The notes under the pieces: model-generated | Databases searched by the model: none | What the model was told of the DNA's origin: nothing | Seen by the model: only the letters and a program-made list of their open reading frames with translations | Assembly: GCA_022647575.1 (NCBI GenBank) | Contig: JALCKY010000005.1 | Location: forward strand, 62,001-126,000 | Direction: 5' to 3' | Source of the DNA: Lachnospiraceae bacterium | GTDB taxonomy: Bacteria; Bacillota; Clostridia; Lachnospirales; Lachnospiraceae | Length of the DNA: 64,000 bases | Made by a program: the position numbers and the translations under genes | In this document: positions 31,516-39,834 of the stretch, in pieces | How the letters are laid out: each line of letters opens with the position of its first letter | Numbering within the stretch: the first letter of the stretch is position 1

Positions 31516-32551
31516 GCCTCTTCAGGTCCTTCTCAAGGAGGATGGCCGTCTTTGCTTTTTTGTCCGGCACCCTGAAGCCCTTCTCCATCAGCAGCATGAT
31601 GATCCGTTCAAAACCGATCGAGAAGCCGCAGGCAGGCACCTGCTGTCCCGTGAATTTTCCGATCATCCCGTCGTAGCGTCCTCCGCCTCCGACGGAGCTT
31701 CCGAATTCATCCATGGAAATCTCAAAGATCGGTCCGGTGTAATAGGACATCCCGCGGACAAGCGTCGGATCGAACTGCATCCGGAAGTCCCCCTCCTTCA
31801 GCGATTCCACCGTGGAGATGATCATCGGCAGATCGTACGAAGGCTTCGCCTCCTCAAACAGGGAAACATATTTTTCCGCCTTCTCTTCCGGGAAGTTCTC
31901 TTTCAGTTCTTCCTTCACGCCGTCCCATCCGATCTTGTCGAGCTTGTCGATCGTGATGAAGACCTGGTCGTAATCCTCTTCCGCAAATCCGGCCTGCGCC
32001 GCCATGTCCTTCAGGATGCGCCGGTCATTGATGCGGATGGTGAAGCCTTTGAACCCGAGCCTGGAAATGACCCCGGTGGTTGCCAGGATCAGCTCGATCT
32101 CCGCCATCGGCGAAGCATCGCCCAGAATATCGATGTCGCACTGCGTGAACTGGCGGAACCTTCCCTTCTGCGGCCGGTCCGCTCTCCAGACGGAACCGAT
32201 CTGCAGGGCCTTGAAAGGCGAAGGAAGCTCATTGGCATTGTTCGCATAGTAGCGTGACAGCGGAAGCGTCAGATCGTAGCGCAGTCCGGAATCCGTTACC
32301 GCCGCCTCTTCGGTCGCTTCGGCCAGATGCAGCTTTTCTCCTCTTTTCAGAATCTTGAAAATCAGTTTCTCGTTGTCACCTCCCTGCTTGGACAGCAGGT
32401 TCTCAATGTGCTCGACCGCCGGCGTCTCGATGGACGAGAAGCCGAAGGAGCCGTACGTTTCACGGATCAGCCCGATCACATAGTTCCGGATCTCCATCTC
32501 CTCCGGGAGGATATCCTTCATGCCGTTGACAGGTTTCTTAATCAGTTCCAT
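31469..32551 (-). CDS. hisS: Histidyl-tRNA synthetase (frameshifted near C-terminus)
   Basis: This class II synthetase shows motif 1 region DLTLPLSRYYANN, motif 2 GSVWRADRPQKGRFRQF, the histidine motif LVRGMSYYTGPIFE, the glycine-rich SSVGGGGRYDG and motif 3 CGFSIGFERI. The open frame gives 360 aa, shorter than the usual roughly 410-420, and ends in an uncharacteristic tail after LLEKDLK. The next frame continues exactly as expected to 31363 (see separate entry), so the lesion is one extra base at about 31516. The ATG overlaps the end of the HD-domain gene by 14 nt. HisRS is normally essential, so the lesion is probably a sequencing or assembly error, or the shortened enzyme still works. Confidence 0.9.
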   Translation of the reverse strand: MELIKKPVNGMKDILPEEMEIRNYVIGLIRETYGSFGFSSIETPAVEHIENLLSKQGGDNEKLIFKILKRGEKLHLAEATEEAAVTDSGLRYDLTLPLSRYYANNANELPSPFKALQIGSVWRADRPQKGRFRQFTQCDIDILGDASPMAEIELILATTGVISRLGFKGFTIRINDRRILKDMAAQAGFAEEDYDQVFITIDKLDKIGWDGVKEELKENFPEEKAEKYVSLFEEAKPSYDLPMIISTVESLKEGDFRMQFDPTLVRGMSYYTGPIFEISMDEFGSSVGGGGRYDGMIGKFTGQQVPACGFSIGFERIIMLLMEKGFRVPDKKAKTAILLEKDLKRRQTDGSIPGSAEAPG

Positions 32552-33152
32552 CCTGAACTCCTTCCTGAAAATGATACTGGTATTTCGTACCGACCCGGTG
32601 GATCATTCGCTGAAAATTCAGAAATACACCGAGGTCGAAATGCTGCGATTCGTCGATCATCAGCTGCAGGGCATCTTCCATTTCAAAATGCTTCCGGTAG
32701 GGACGGTCTGAGGTCAGCGCCGCGAACACGTCGCAGACGCGGATGATCCGTGCCGCCAGCGGGATCTTGTCTCCCCTCAGGTTGTCCGGATAGCCGGTGC
32801 CGTCAAAGTTTTCATGATGGCATCTCACCGCCTCGAGAATGTTTTCCGGATAGCCTCTCTCCTTCAGGATCTGATACGAAAGCGTCGAATGGATGCGGAC
32901 GTATTTCATTTCCTCGATGATCAGAGGCTTTTCTTCTTCCTTCTCCAGCATATGCTCGGCGACTTCCAGCTTGCCGACATCATGAAGGAAGCCGGCCAGG
33001 GAAATGTCGTACTGCTTCTGCTCCGACAGCTGCATTTCCTTCGCAAGATCCCGCGCAAGGCAGCTGACGTAGATAGCGTGCTCCAGTTCTTCTTTTAAAT
33101 TGTAGTCAACGATGTGCCCTGCTGTCCAGGACTTTTCATCCTTTTCCATCAT
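32538..33152 (-). CDS. HD-domain phosphohydrolase (HD-GYP-like)
   Basis: The 204-aa soluble protein has the metal-binding HD signature GFLHDVGKLEV, a downstream HHENFDGTGYP (the GYP-type motif with Gly-Tyr-Pro) and RVCDVFAALTSDRPYR. These are the core motifs of c-di-GMP-type HD-GYP phosphodiesterases. There is no receiver or sensor domain. It overlaps hemZ by 4 nt and hisS by 14 nt, so it is tightly embedded in the stringent-response and synthetase operon. The substrate is not proven: c-di-GMP or another nucleotide is an inference from family. Confidence 0.88.
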   Translation of the reverse strand: MMEKDEKSWTAGHIVDYNLKEELEHAIYVSCLARDLAKEMQLSEQKQYDISLAGFLHDVGKLEVAEHMLEKEEEKPLIIEEMKYVRIHSTLSYQILKERGYPENILEAVRCHHENFDGTGYPDNLRGDKIPLAARIIRVCDVFAALTSDRPYRKHFEMEDALQLMIDESQHFDLGVFLNFQRMIHRVGTKYQYHFQEGVQDGTD

Positions 33153-34528
33153 GCTCCGGTTCTTTTCTTCCCGATCAGTTCATCGATCCGGGAAATATAG
33201 GTTCTGACGTCTTTCGGATTCACGACTCTCGAAATCCTTCCGTCCGCCTGCACGAACTTTGTCGATGCGCCCGCGCCGGCTGCCAGAATGCTTTCCGTCT
33301 CTTCCATGATGAGCATGTTGTAGAGACCTTCTTTACCCTCTGAGGCATATCCGGTATTCTCCAGATTGCCCTTCATGTTTTTCTGACGATAGAGATAATA
33401 CGGATTGAGACCCATCGACACGGCGCTCTGCCTCGTCATCTCCATGATCTCTTCGCTGTTCCTGAACGTCAGGTCCGCATATTCTTCCTTCTCGACATTG
33501 AGCCTGGAAGCCCGCTTTACGGCGAGGGAATGGACCGTCAGGGAATCCGGCCTGAGTTTCCCGATCTCCCCGAGGGTGTGCGTAACCTCCGGAATTCCTT
33601 CGTCCGGAAGTCCCATGATGATGTCCATGTTGATATTGTCAAATCCGGCCTGCCGTGCCGCTTCAAAGGCACGCACGGTATCCTCCGGCGTGTGCTTCCT
33701 GCCGATGATGTCCAGCGTCTTCTGATTCATCGTCTGCGGATTCACGGAAATCCGGCTCACCGGATGGTTCTTCAGCACGGCCAGTTTTTCCGCGCTGATG
33801 GAATCCGGCCTTCCGGCCTCCGCCGTATATTCCAGGACATTTTCCGTGGGAAAGAGACTGTCGATCTTCTTCAGCAGCTTCTCCAGCATTTCCGGAGAAA
33901 GCGAAGTCGGCGTGCCGCCGCCGATGTAGATGGTATTCAGCCTGCGTCCCTGCTGCATTTCCCGAATGGCTTCCAGCTCGCTGAACAGGGCGTCCAGATA
34001 ATTTCCGACCGAATCCTTCCAGGCGGAAATCGGGCTTGAGGAAAAAGTGCAGTAAAGACAGATGCTCGGACAGAACGGAATGCCGACATACAAATTCCAG
34101 CCCTCCGAAACATCGGACAGGATCTTCTGCTCCCGCTTTGCGATTTCCAGACTCAGGGAAATCCTGCCGTCCGAAACCAGATACATTTCCTTCATGAAGT
34201 GCCGGATTTCCTCTTCCGTCTTCCCCTCATTCAGAAGCTTCATGGGAATCTTCGTCGGCCGGATGCCGGACAGCGTCCCCCACGGCAGCTGCTTTCCGGT
34301 TTCTTCCGACATCCGCCCGTAAAGAGTTCTCTTCAGGGCATTCTTGGCGTCAGCCCGCTTTTCATACGGCGGAATTTCCACGGAAAGAATCCGGTCATAC
34401 GGTTCCGCACCCTTGACGGGATCGTCTTTCCGGAAAATGAAGACGTCGTCGTCCGGGCAGAAGCTTTTGATCAGGGAATGGATATCGTAGAAGAAGTCCT
34501 CTCTGTCGACTGAAATACCGATCCTCAT
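33149..34528 (-). CDS. hemZ: Oxygen-independent coproporphyrinogen dehydrogenase-like radical SAM protein HemZ
   Basis: This radical SAM enzyme of 459 aa has the iron-sulfur motif CPSICLYC (CxxxCxxC, about residues 166-173) and GGGTPTSL after it. An N-terminal domain precedes the SAM core, and a HemN-type C-terminal segment contains NPYYLYRQKNMKGNLEN. HemZ is the Firmicute paralogue of HemN, and its neighbourhood with hisS and aspS is typical of Clostridia. It overlaps the MBL gene by 4 nt at its start and the HD gene by 4 nt at its end. Whether it acts in haem synthesis in this organism cannot be judged from the window. Confidence 0.93.
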   Translation of the reverse strand: MRIGISVDREDFFYDIHSLIKSFCPDDDVFIFRKDDPVKGAEPYDRILSVEIPPYEKRADAKNALKRTLYGRMSEETGKQLPWGTLSGIRPTKIPMKLLNEGKTEEEIRHFMKEMYLVSDGRISLSLEIAKREQKILSDVSEGWNLYVGIPFCPSICLYCTFSSSPISAWKDSVGNYLDALFSELEAIREMQQGRRLNTIYIGGGTPTSLSPEMLEKLLKKIDSLFPTENVLEYTAEAGRPDSISAEKLAVLKNHPVSRISVNPQTMNQKTLDIIGRKHTPEDTVRAFEAARQAGFDNINMDIIMGLPDEGIPEVTHTLGEIGKLRPDSLTVHSLAVKRASRLNVEKEEYADLTFRNSEEIMEMTRQSAVSMGLNPYYLYRQKNMKGNLENTGYASEGKEGLYNMLIMEETESILAAGAGASTKFVQADGRISRVVNPKDVRTYISRIDELIGKKRTGA

Positions 34529-35157
34529 GCGCCCGGATTAAACTCCTTTTCATGCCCGATTGTCGTCAGGCCCATATGGCCGGGACAGACCCGGACATCT
34601 TCCGGGACCGAAGCAAATATTTTATGTAAACTAGTTTCCATTTCTTCATCGGAGCCTGTCGGAAGGTCCGTGCGTCCGTAGCTTTCCCGGAAAAGAGTGT
34701 CACCGGAAAAAAGCAGCTTCTCTTCCGGAAGATAATAGCAGACAGAGCCTTCCGTGTGACCGGGCGTCGCCATCACTTCGATTTCGGTTCCCGCCAGAAC
34801 GATTCTTTGGCCGTCTTCCAGCCAGACATCCGGACGGACGTCATACGGCCTTCTTTCGAAGCCGCTGTTGACGGACGGATCGCTCAGCATCCGTTTTTCC
34901 CTTTCGCCTGCAAAGATCCGCAGATCCGGATATCCGGCGCGCAGGGCCATCACGCCCATGATGTGATCGGTATGGCCGTGCGTCAGCAGGATGGCTTTGG
35001 GGACTCCGCCCATTTCCCGGAGCTCCGAAATCAGCCGTTCTCCCTCATCGCCCGGGTCGACGGCAAAAAGCTCCTTCGTCTCTTCATTCATCACCAGGTA
35101 GCAGTTCGTCCCGATCGGACCGACGACCGTCTGCTTCACTTTCAGTTTTCCCGTCAT
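34525..35157 (-). CDS. Metallo-beta-lactamase-fold hydrolase (glyoxalase II-like)
   Basis: The 210-aa enzyme has the zinc-binding signature THGHTDHI, downstream His in ATPGHTEGS, Asp in SGDTLF and a final His in CPGHM, so the full dinuclear metal site is present. It is the short YcbL/GloB-like form without the glyoxalase II C-terminal domain. It shares one base with the relA stop (TGATG) and overlaps hemZ by 4 nt. An MBL protein between relA and hemZ is conserved in this class; the substrate is probably a thioester or thiol adduct (family knowledge). Confidence 0.9.
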   Translation of the reverse strand: MTGKLKVKQTVVGPIGTNCYLVMNEETKELFAVDPGDEGERLISELREMGGVPKAILLTHGHTDHIMGVMALRAGYPDLRIFAGEREKRMLSDPSVNSGFERRPYDVRPDVWLEDGQRIVLAGTEIEVMATPGHTEGSVCYYLPEEKLLFSGDTLFRESYGRTDLPTGSDEEMETSLHKIFASVPEDVRVCPGHMGLTTIGHEKEFNPGA

Positions 35158-37478
35158 CAGCCTGTCTTCCTTTCAATGTCCATGACGCTTTCAATCGTGC
35201 GCACGCGGTCAATCAGTTCGTTGAGCTCATCGACGCTGTGCACGGTGAAGGAAATCTCGATCGTGGCGGTTCCCTGCTTGGTCGTCCTCACGCTCATGGA
35301 ACCGATGTCGATCTTGCGCTCGGTGAAGATCCGCGAGATATCGACGACAAGACCCGTGCGGTTCGTCGCATAGACCGAGATTTCTGCCGAATACAGGGCC
35401 TTGGAGGTCTCGCCCTCCGGAACCTGCCACTCGGCCTCGATCAGGCGGGCACGGTCTTCTTCCGACATGTGGATGACGTTGACGCAGTCCGTCCGGTGAA
35501 TGGATACGCCGCGTCCTCTCGTAATGAAGCCGACGATCTCATCTCCCGGAATCGGATTGCAGCATTTCGAGAAACGCACCGCGACATCGTGGATGCCCTT
35601 GACGACGATGGCTCCGTGATGCTCCTTCTTCGTCACCGGCAGCTTTTCCTTATTCTCTGCCGCGGCCTCCAGGACCTTTTCATCCGTAATCTTCTTCTTG
35701 TTCTCGCGGACATAGAGGTCGACCAGCTTGTTCATGACCTGGCCTTCCTTGAGTCCCCCGTGGCCGACCGCAGCCAGGACCGAATCCCAGTCGCGGAAAC
35801 CGTACTTGCGCATGACGGAATCCATATAGTCCGCCTTCAGCAGGTCCGAAAGGTTGTGCCCCTTCGCCCGGGCGTACTGGGCAAGAAGCTCCTTGCCTTT
35901 TTCGATGTTGTCGTCCTTGAGCTCCGTCCGGAACCACTGGTTGATCTTGTTCTTTGCCTGGGTCGACTTGACGACTTTCAGCCAGTCGCGGCTCGGGCCC
36001 TTGGAATTCTGGGAAGTGATGATTTCAACACGGTCGCCGTTGTGCAGGACGTATTCGATCGGCACCAGCTTCCCGTTGACGCGGGCTCCGACCATCTTGT
36101 TGCCGACCGCCGAATGGACGCTGTACGCAAAGTCGATCGGACAGGAACCGTTCGGAAGTGTCTTGACATCGCCTGCCGGCGAGAAGCAGTATACATTTTC
36201 CGCAAAAAGGTCCAGATCGGATTTCAGAAGCGACATGAATTCCCGGTTGTCGGACATGTCCCTCTGCCACTCCAGGATCTGACGGAGCCAGGAGAGCTTC
36301 TCTTCCTCTTCCTCCGGTCCCGGCGCCTTGCCGTTGTTGGAGGCCTCTTTGTATTTCCAGTGAGCCGCGATACCGTATTCAGCGGTCCGGTGCATTTCAA
36401 AGGTGCGGATCTGGATTTCGAACGGAGTGCCGCCCGGCCCGATCAGCGTGGTGTGCAGGGACTGGTACATGTTGGCCTTGGGCATGGCGATGTAGTCCTT
36501 GAAGCGTCCGGGCACCGGCTTGTACATTTCATGGATGACGCCCAGCGCCGCATAGCAGTCCTTCACCGTATCGACGATGATGCGGACCGCAAAAAGGTCA
36601 TAGATCTGGTCAATCGTCTTGTCCTGGTTGACCATTTTCTTGTAAATGGAGAAATAGTGCTTCACGCGGCCGGAGACTTCCGCCCGGATGTGCGCCGCGG
36701 AAATATGCTCCGCCACTTCCTTGACAATGGAATCCACGAATGCCTGACGGCCCATCTTCGTCGCATCGATTTTGGCGACCAGATCGGCGTAGACTTCCGG
36801 ATTCCAGTATTTCAGGGCGAGGTCATCGAGCTCGATCTTGATCTTGCTGATGCCGAGCCGCTGGGCGATCGGCGCATAGATGTCCATCGTCTCGCGGGCT
36901 TTTTCCTTCTGCTTTTCCGGCCTCATGTACTGAAGGGTCCGCATGTTGTGCAGGCGGTCCGCCAGCTTGATCAGGATGACGCGGATATCCTTGGCCATGG
37001 CCAGGAACATTTTCCGGAGATTCTCCGCCTGGACTTCCACCTTATCGACCGAATAATCGATCTGGCCCAGTTTCGTCACGCCGTCGACCAGCAGCGCCAC
37101 CTCGTCGCCGAAGCGCTTCCGGATTTCCTCGATGGTCATTCCCGTATCTTCCACGACGTCGTGGAGAAGACCGGCGATAATGGTTTCCTTGTCCAGTTCG
37201 AGATCGGCCAGGATCAGCGCCACGCAGAGCGGGTGGATAATATAGGGCTCGCCGGATTTTCTCTTCTGGTCCTTGTGTGCCTCGGAGGCAGTCTCATAGG
37301 CTTTCCGGATCATGGAAATATCAGCCGAAGGATGATATTTCAGCACGCGCGAAATAAGCTCCTGATAAAGATCCTCGGGAGACTGAAAATCGCCGGGATT
37401 CTTAAGTTCCTGATCCGCGGCCTTTATGAACGATACTTCTTTCCCCTCGAGTCCGATGGGAACTTTTGTCTCGCCCAT
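35157..37478 (-). CDS. relA: Bifunctional (p)ppGpp synthetase/hydrolase RelA/SpoT (Rel)
   Basis: This 773-aa long-form Rel makes and degrades (p)ppGpp in the stringent response. In order it shows the HD hydrolase domain with GLLHDVVEDTG; the synthetase domain with GRFKDYIAMPKANMYQS; the TGS domain (about 400-460, PIDFAYSVHSAVGNKMVGA); the helical/zinc-finger-like region with KCCNPIPGDEIVGF; and the C-terminal ACT domain (about 695-770, VVDISRIFTERKIDIGSMSV). Both catalytic halves look intact. It follows apt by 18 bp and runs into the MBL gene with a one-base overlap. Confidence 0.97.
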   Translation of the reverse strand: MGETKVPIGLEGKEVSFIKAADQELKNPGDFQSPEDLYQELISRVLKYHPSADISMIRKAYETASEAHKDQKRKSGEPYIIHPLCVALILADLELDKETIIAGLLHDVVEDTGMTIEEIRKRFGDEVALLVDGVTKLGQIDYSVDKVEVQAENLRKMFLAMAKDIRVILIKLADRLHNMRTLQYMRPEKQKEKARETMDIYAPIAQRLGISKIKIELDDLALKYWNPEVYADLVAKIDATKMGRQAFVDSIVKEVAEHISAAHIRAEVSGRVKHYFSIYKKMVNQDKTIDQIYDLFAVRIIVDTVKDCYAALGVIHEMYKPVPGRFKDYIAMPKANMYQSLHTTLIGPGGTPFEIQIRTFEMHRTAEYGIAAHWKYKEASNNGKAPGPEEEEEKLSWLRQILEWQRDMSDNREFMSLLKSDLDLFAENVYCFSPAGDVKTLPNGSCPIDFAYSVHSAVGNKMVGARVNGKLVPIEYVLHNGDRVEIITSQNSKGPSRDWLKVVKSTQAKNKINQWFRTELKDDNIEKGKELLAQYARAKGHNLSDLLKADYMDSVMRKYGFRDWDSVLAAVGHGGLKEGQVMNKLVDLYVRENKKKITDEKVLEAAAENKEKLPVTKKEHHGAIVVKGIHDVAVRFSKCCNPIPGDEIVGFITRGRGVSIHRTDCVNVIHMSEEDRARLIEAEWQVPEGETSKALYSAEISVYATNRTGLVVDISRIFTERKIDIGSMSVRTTKQGTATIEISFTVHSVDELNELIDRVRTIESVMDIERKTG

Positions 37479-37496
37479 TCCTGCCTCTTTTTCCGG

Positions 37497-38021
37497 TCAG
37501 TTCCCCGGATAGGAAATGACGCTTTCCACGTCATAGCTGCTGAGTCTCTCGCGGCCCTTCAGACCGGCAAGCTCGATCAGGAAAACCATCCTGACGACTT
37601 CGCCGCCGAGTTTCTCCACCAGTTTGGCTGCCGCTTCCACGGTTCCGCCCGTTGCAATCAGGTCATCAATGATGGCGACCTTCTGTCCGGGCTTTACGGA
37701 ATCCTTGTGCATTTCGATCGTTGCTTCGCCGTACTCCAGATCATAGGTCTGTGAAACCGTCTCGCAGGGCAGCTTCCCTTTCTTGCGGATCAGCACGAAC
37801 GGCTTATGAAGATTATAGGCAATCGGCATCCCGAAAATAAAGCCTCTGGACTCGGTACCCGCAATGATGTCGACATCGCAGCCTTCCAGTTTCTTCTGCA
37901 TTTCATCGATTGCCAGATGCAGGCCGTCGGCATCCTGAAGAACGGAAGTGATGTCGCGGAACATGATCCCTTTTTCAGGGAAGTCCGGTATCGTCCTGAT
38001 ATAATCGTCTATTGTCTTCAT
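37497..38021 (-). CDS. apt: Adenine phosphoribosyltransferase
   Basis: Apt converts adenine and PRPP to AMP in purine salvage. The 174-aa protein has the PRPP-binding motif VAIIDDLIATGGTVEAA and the N-terminal FRDITSVL segment, plus GFIFGMPIAY, all typical of Apt. GGGAGGAGG precedes the ATG. It has its own promoter, set in a long hairpin upstream, and leads the apt-relA unit; apt before relA is the standard Firmicute order. Confidence 0.96.
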   Translation of the reverse strand: MKTIDDYIRTIPDFPEKGIMFRDITSVLQDADGLHLAIDEMQKKLEGCDVDIIAGTESRGFIFGMPIAYNLHKPFVLIRKKGKLPCETVSQTYDLEYGEATIEMHKDSVKPGQKVAIIDDLIATGGTVEAAAKLVEKLGGEVVRMVFLIELAGLKGRERLSSYDVESVISYPGN

Positions 38022-38082
38022 TTAAATCCTCCTCCCGGTTTCCAGCCGCAGGTGAAATAAATACGGAATATGATAATGTTTT

Positions 38083-38111
38083 AGTATAGCATTTCCGCGG
38101 CTTTTAGGCAA
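38083..38111 (-). promoter_or_regulatory. Promoter of apt-relA
   Basis: Minus-strand TTGCCT (38106-38111) and TATACT (38083-38088) are 17 bp apart, about 62 bp before the apt ATG. The -35 and most of the spacer lie inside one arm of the 38093-38137 inverted repeat. Confidence 0.65.
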
Positions 38112-38137
38112 TCACCGATGCCTGAAAAGCCGCGGAA
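38093..38137. repeat. Long near-perfect inverted repeat upstream of apt
   Basis: An arm of 18 bp (38093-38110) pairs with 38119-38137 with a single bulge and an 8-nt loop. No T run follows on the minus strand, so it is not a standard recJ terminator. A short T run follows on the plus strand. It overlaps the apt -35 and could be an operator, a bidirectional terminator remnant, or an mRNA end-protecting hairpin for recJ. Confidence 0.75.
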
Positions 38138-38172
38138 CATTTTTACGGACTTGTAACGGCCTTCCTGCGCTT

Positions 38173-39834
38173 TCAGCGGAAATGCGTGATGACGGCCTGC
38201 AGGGTTTTCCTGCCGTTGAATTCATTCAGCGTCGGATAATAGACGATGTCGATTTTCGGATTCCTGCGGATTCTTTCCATGAGCTCTCCGGCGTTCCGGA
38301 ACGCGATGCCCTCTGCATGCCGTCCGTCCGGAAGCAGCAGGCGCATTTTCAGGACGTTTCCCTTGGCGCCGAGAACCCGGACATTTTCCGCCGTGACATC
38401 CTTCATGGCAAAGACCGGCTTCGGATTGCCCTTCCCGAAAGGCTCAAGCAGGTTCATTTCCTCCAGCAGGCCTTCCGTCAGGTAGGAAAACGGCATCGGC
38501 ACGTCGATGAGGACTTTGGGAACGAGATCCTCCTCGGAAAGCGTGCAGGTCTCATTGATTTTCTTCCGGAACGGCTCCAGGTTCTCCGCCGGAAGGGAAA
38601 TGCCGGCCGCCATCGGATGGCCGCCGAATTTCGTAAAGAGATCCGCGCACTTTACAAGACCTTCGAACATGGAATACGCTTCCGTGGAGCGGCCCGAGCC
38701 CTTGAGCCCGTTTTCCGCATCCGTGAGCACGAAGGTCGGGTGGCCGTATTTTTCACGGATTCTTCCGGCGATAATGCCTGCCAGGCTTTCATGGCACTCC
38801 GGAAGATACAGGACATAGATCCTGTCCTTGCTGCAGCCGCCCTCCGCAAGCAGTTTCTCCGCCTGCGCAACGCCCTCTTCCGTCATCGCCTTGCGGCTGT
38901 CGTTCAGGGATTTCAGCTCTCCGGCAATTCTCTCCGCCGCCGCTTCATCGCGGGCATTCAGAAGCCCGTAGGCGCGCATGGCCGTATCCAGCCTTCCGCT
39001 TGCATTGAGGCAGGGGCCCAGGACGAAGCCGATGCTGTAGGGATCGACGGCTTCCGGGCGCAGTCCGTTCACGGCCATCAGTTTTCTCAGGCCGAGATTG
39101 TCCGTATGCCGGATCCTCTCAAGGCCTTCTTTTACGATGATGCGGTTCTCACCCGTCAGGTCGACGATGTCCCCCACCGTGGCAAATGCGGCATACTGCA
39201 GCAGGTCTTCCGTCTTTCCTCCCATCGCCTGGATCAGCTTCCAGGCAATGGCCGCACCGCAGAGATTCTTGTACGGATAGGAGTCCCCTTCCTGCTTCGG
39301 GTCCACGACGGCATCGGCCTCCGGAGCCTTCAGCACTTCATGATGGTCTGTCACGATGACCGTCATTCCGAGAGACTTTGCAAGCTTGACCTGATCGGAT
39401 GCGGATATGCCGTTATCGCAGGTCACGACCGTATCGATGCCTTCCGCATGCGCTTTCCGGATCATGGAATCGGATACGCCGTATCCGTCCTGGATGCGGT
39501 CCGGAATCGTCAGGTCGACTGACGCGCCCAGTTCAGACAGGCCGCGTTTCAGAATATAGGAAGACATGATCCCGTCAATATCATAATCGCCGATGACGCG
39601 TATGTGCGCGCCGTCGGCGATCTTACTTCCGAGGATTTCCGCTGCCCTGCCCATGTTCTTCATCAGAAGCGGACTGTGCAGCATTGAAATGTCTCCGTGC
39701 AGATACTCTTCGATTTCCCGGTCCCCCACGATGTCCCTGTTTCGGATGAGACGCGCCGTGACGGGATCAATCCCGAATTTCTCCGCTATGGAATTAAAGT
39801 CTGCCTTTTTTGCAGAGATGAACCATTTTTCCAA
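38173..39834 (-). CDS. recJ: Single-stranded-DNA-specific exonuclease RecJ
   Basis: RecJ degrades single-stranded DNA 5' to 3' in recombination and repair. The 553-aa protein has the DHH-family motifs IRVIGDYDIDGIMS, TCDNGISA and VTDHHEV, then DHHA1 with KFGGHPMAAGISL, and a C-terminal OB domain. It starts with TTG (39832-39834) directly after the secDF stop codon, with no base between; the Shine-Dalgarno-like AGGAAAAAGAAG lies inside the end of secDF. The hydrophilic insert is short compared with E. coli RecJ, as usual in Firmicutes. Confidence 0.94.
   Translation of the reverse strand: MEKWFISAKKADFNSIAEKFGIDPVTARLIRNRDIVGDREIEEYLHGDISMLHSPLLMKNMGRAAEILGSKIADGAHIRVIGDYDIDGIMSSYILKRGLSELGASVDLTIPDRIQDGYGVSDSMIRKAHAEGIDTVVTCDNGISASDQVKLAKSLGMTVIVTDHHEVLKAPEADAVVDPKQEGDSYPYKNLCGAAIAWKLIQAMGGKTEDLLQYAAFATVGDIVDLTGENRIIVKEGLERIRHTDNLGLRKLMAVNGLRPEAVDPYSIGFVLGPCLNASGRLDTAMRAYGLLNARDEAAAERIAGELKSLNDSRKAMTEEGVAQAEKLLAEGGCSKDRIYVLYLPECHESLAGIIAGRIREKYGHPTFVLTDAENGLKGSGRSTEAYSMFEGLVKCADLFTKFGGHPMAAGISLPAENLEPFRKKINETCTLSEEDLVPKVLIDVPMPFSYLTEGLLEEMNLLEPFGKGNPKPVFAMKDVTAENVRVLGAKGNVLKMRLLLPDGRHAEGIAFRNAGELMERIRRNPKIDIVYYPTLNEFNGRKTLQAVITHFR

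Noticed and set aside
35238-37754. An 838-codon plus-strand frame opposite relA
   Set aside because: It is antisense to a relA gene with full domain support; its protein is His/Asp/Arg-rich nonsense with no motif, and it reflects codon bias of the minus strand. Similar long antisense frames over argS, recJ, secDF and efp were discarded for the same reason.
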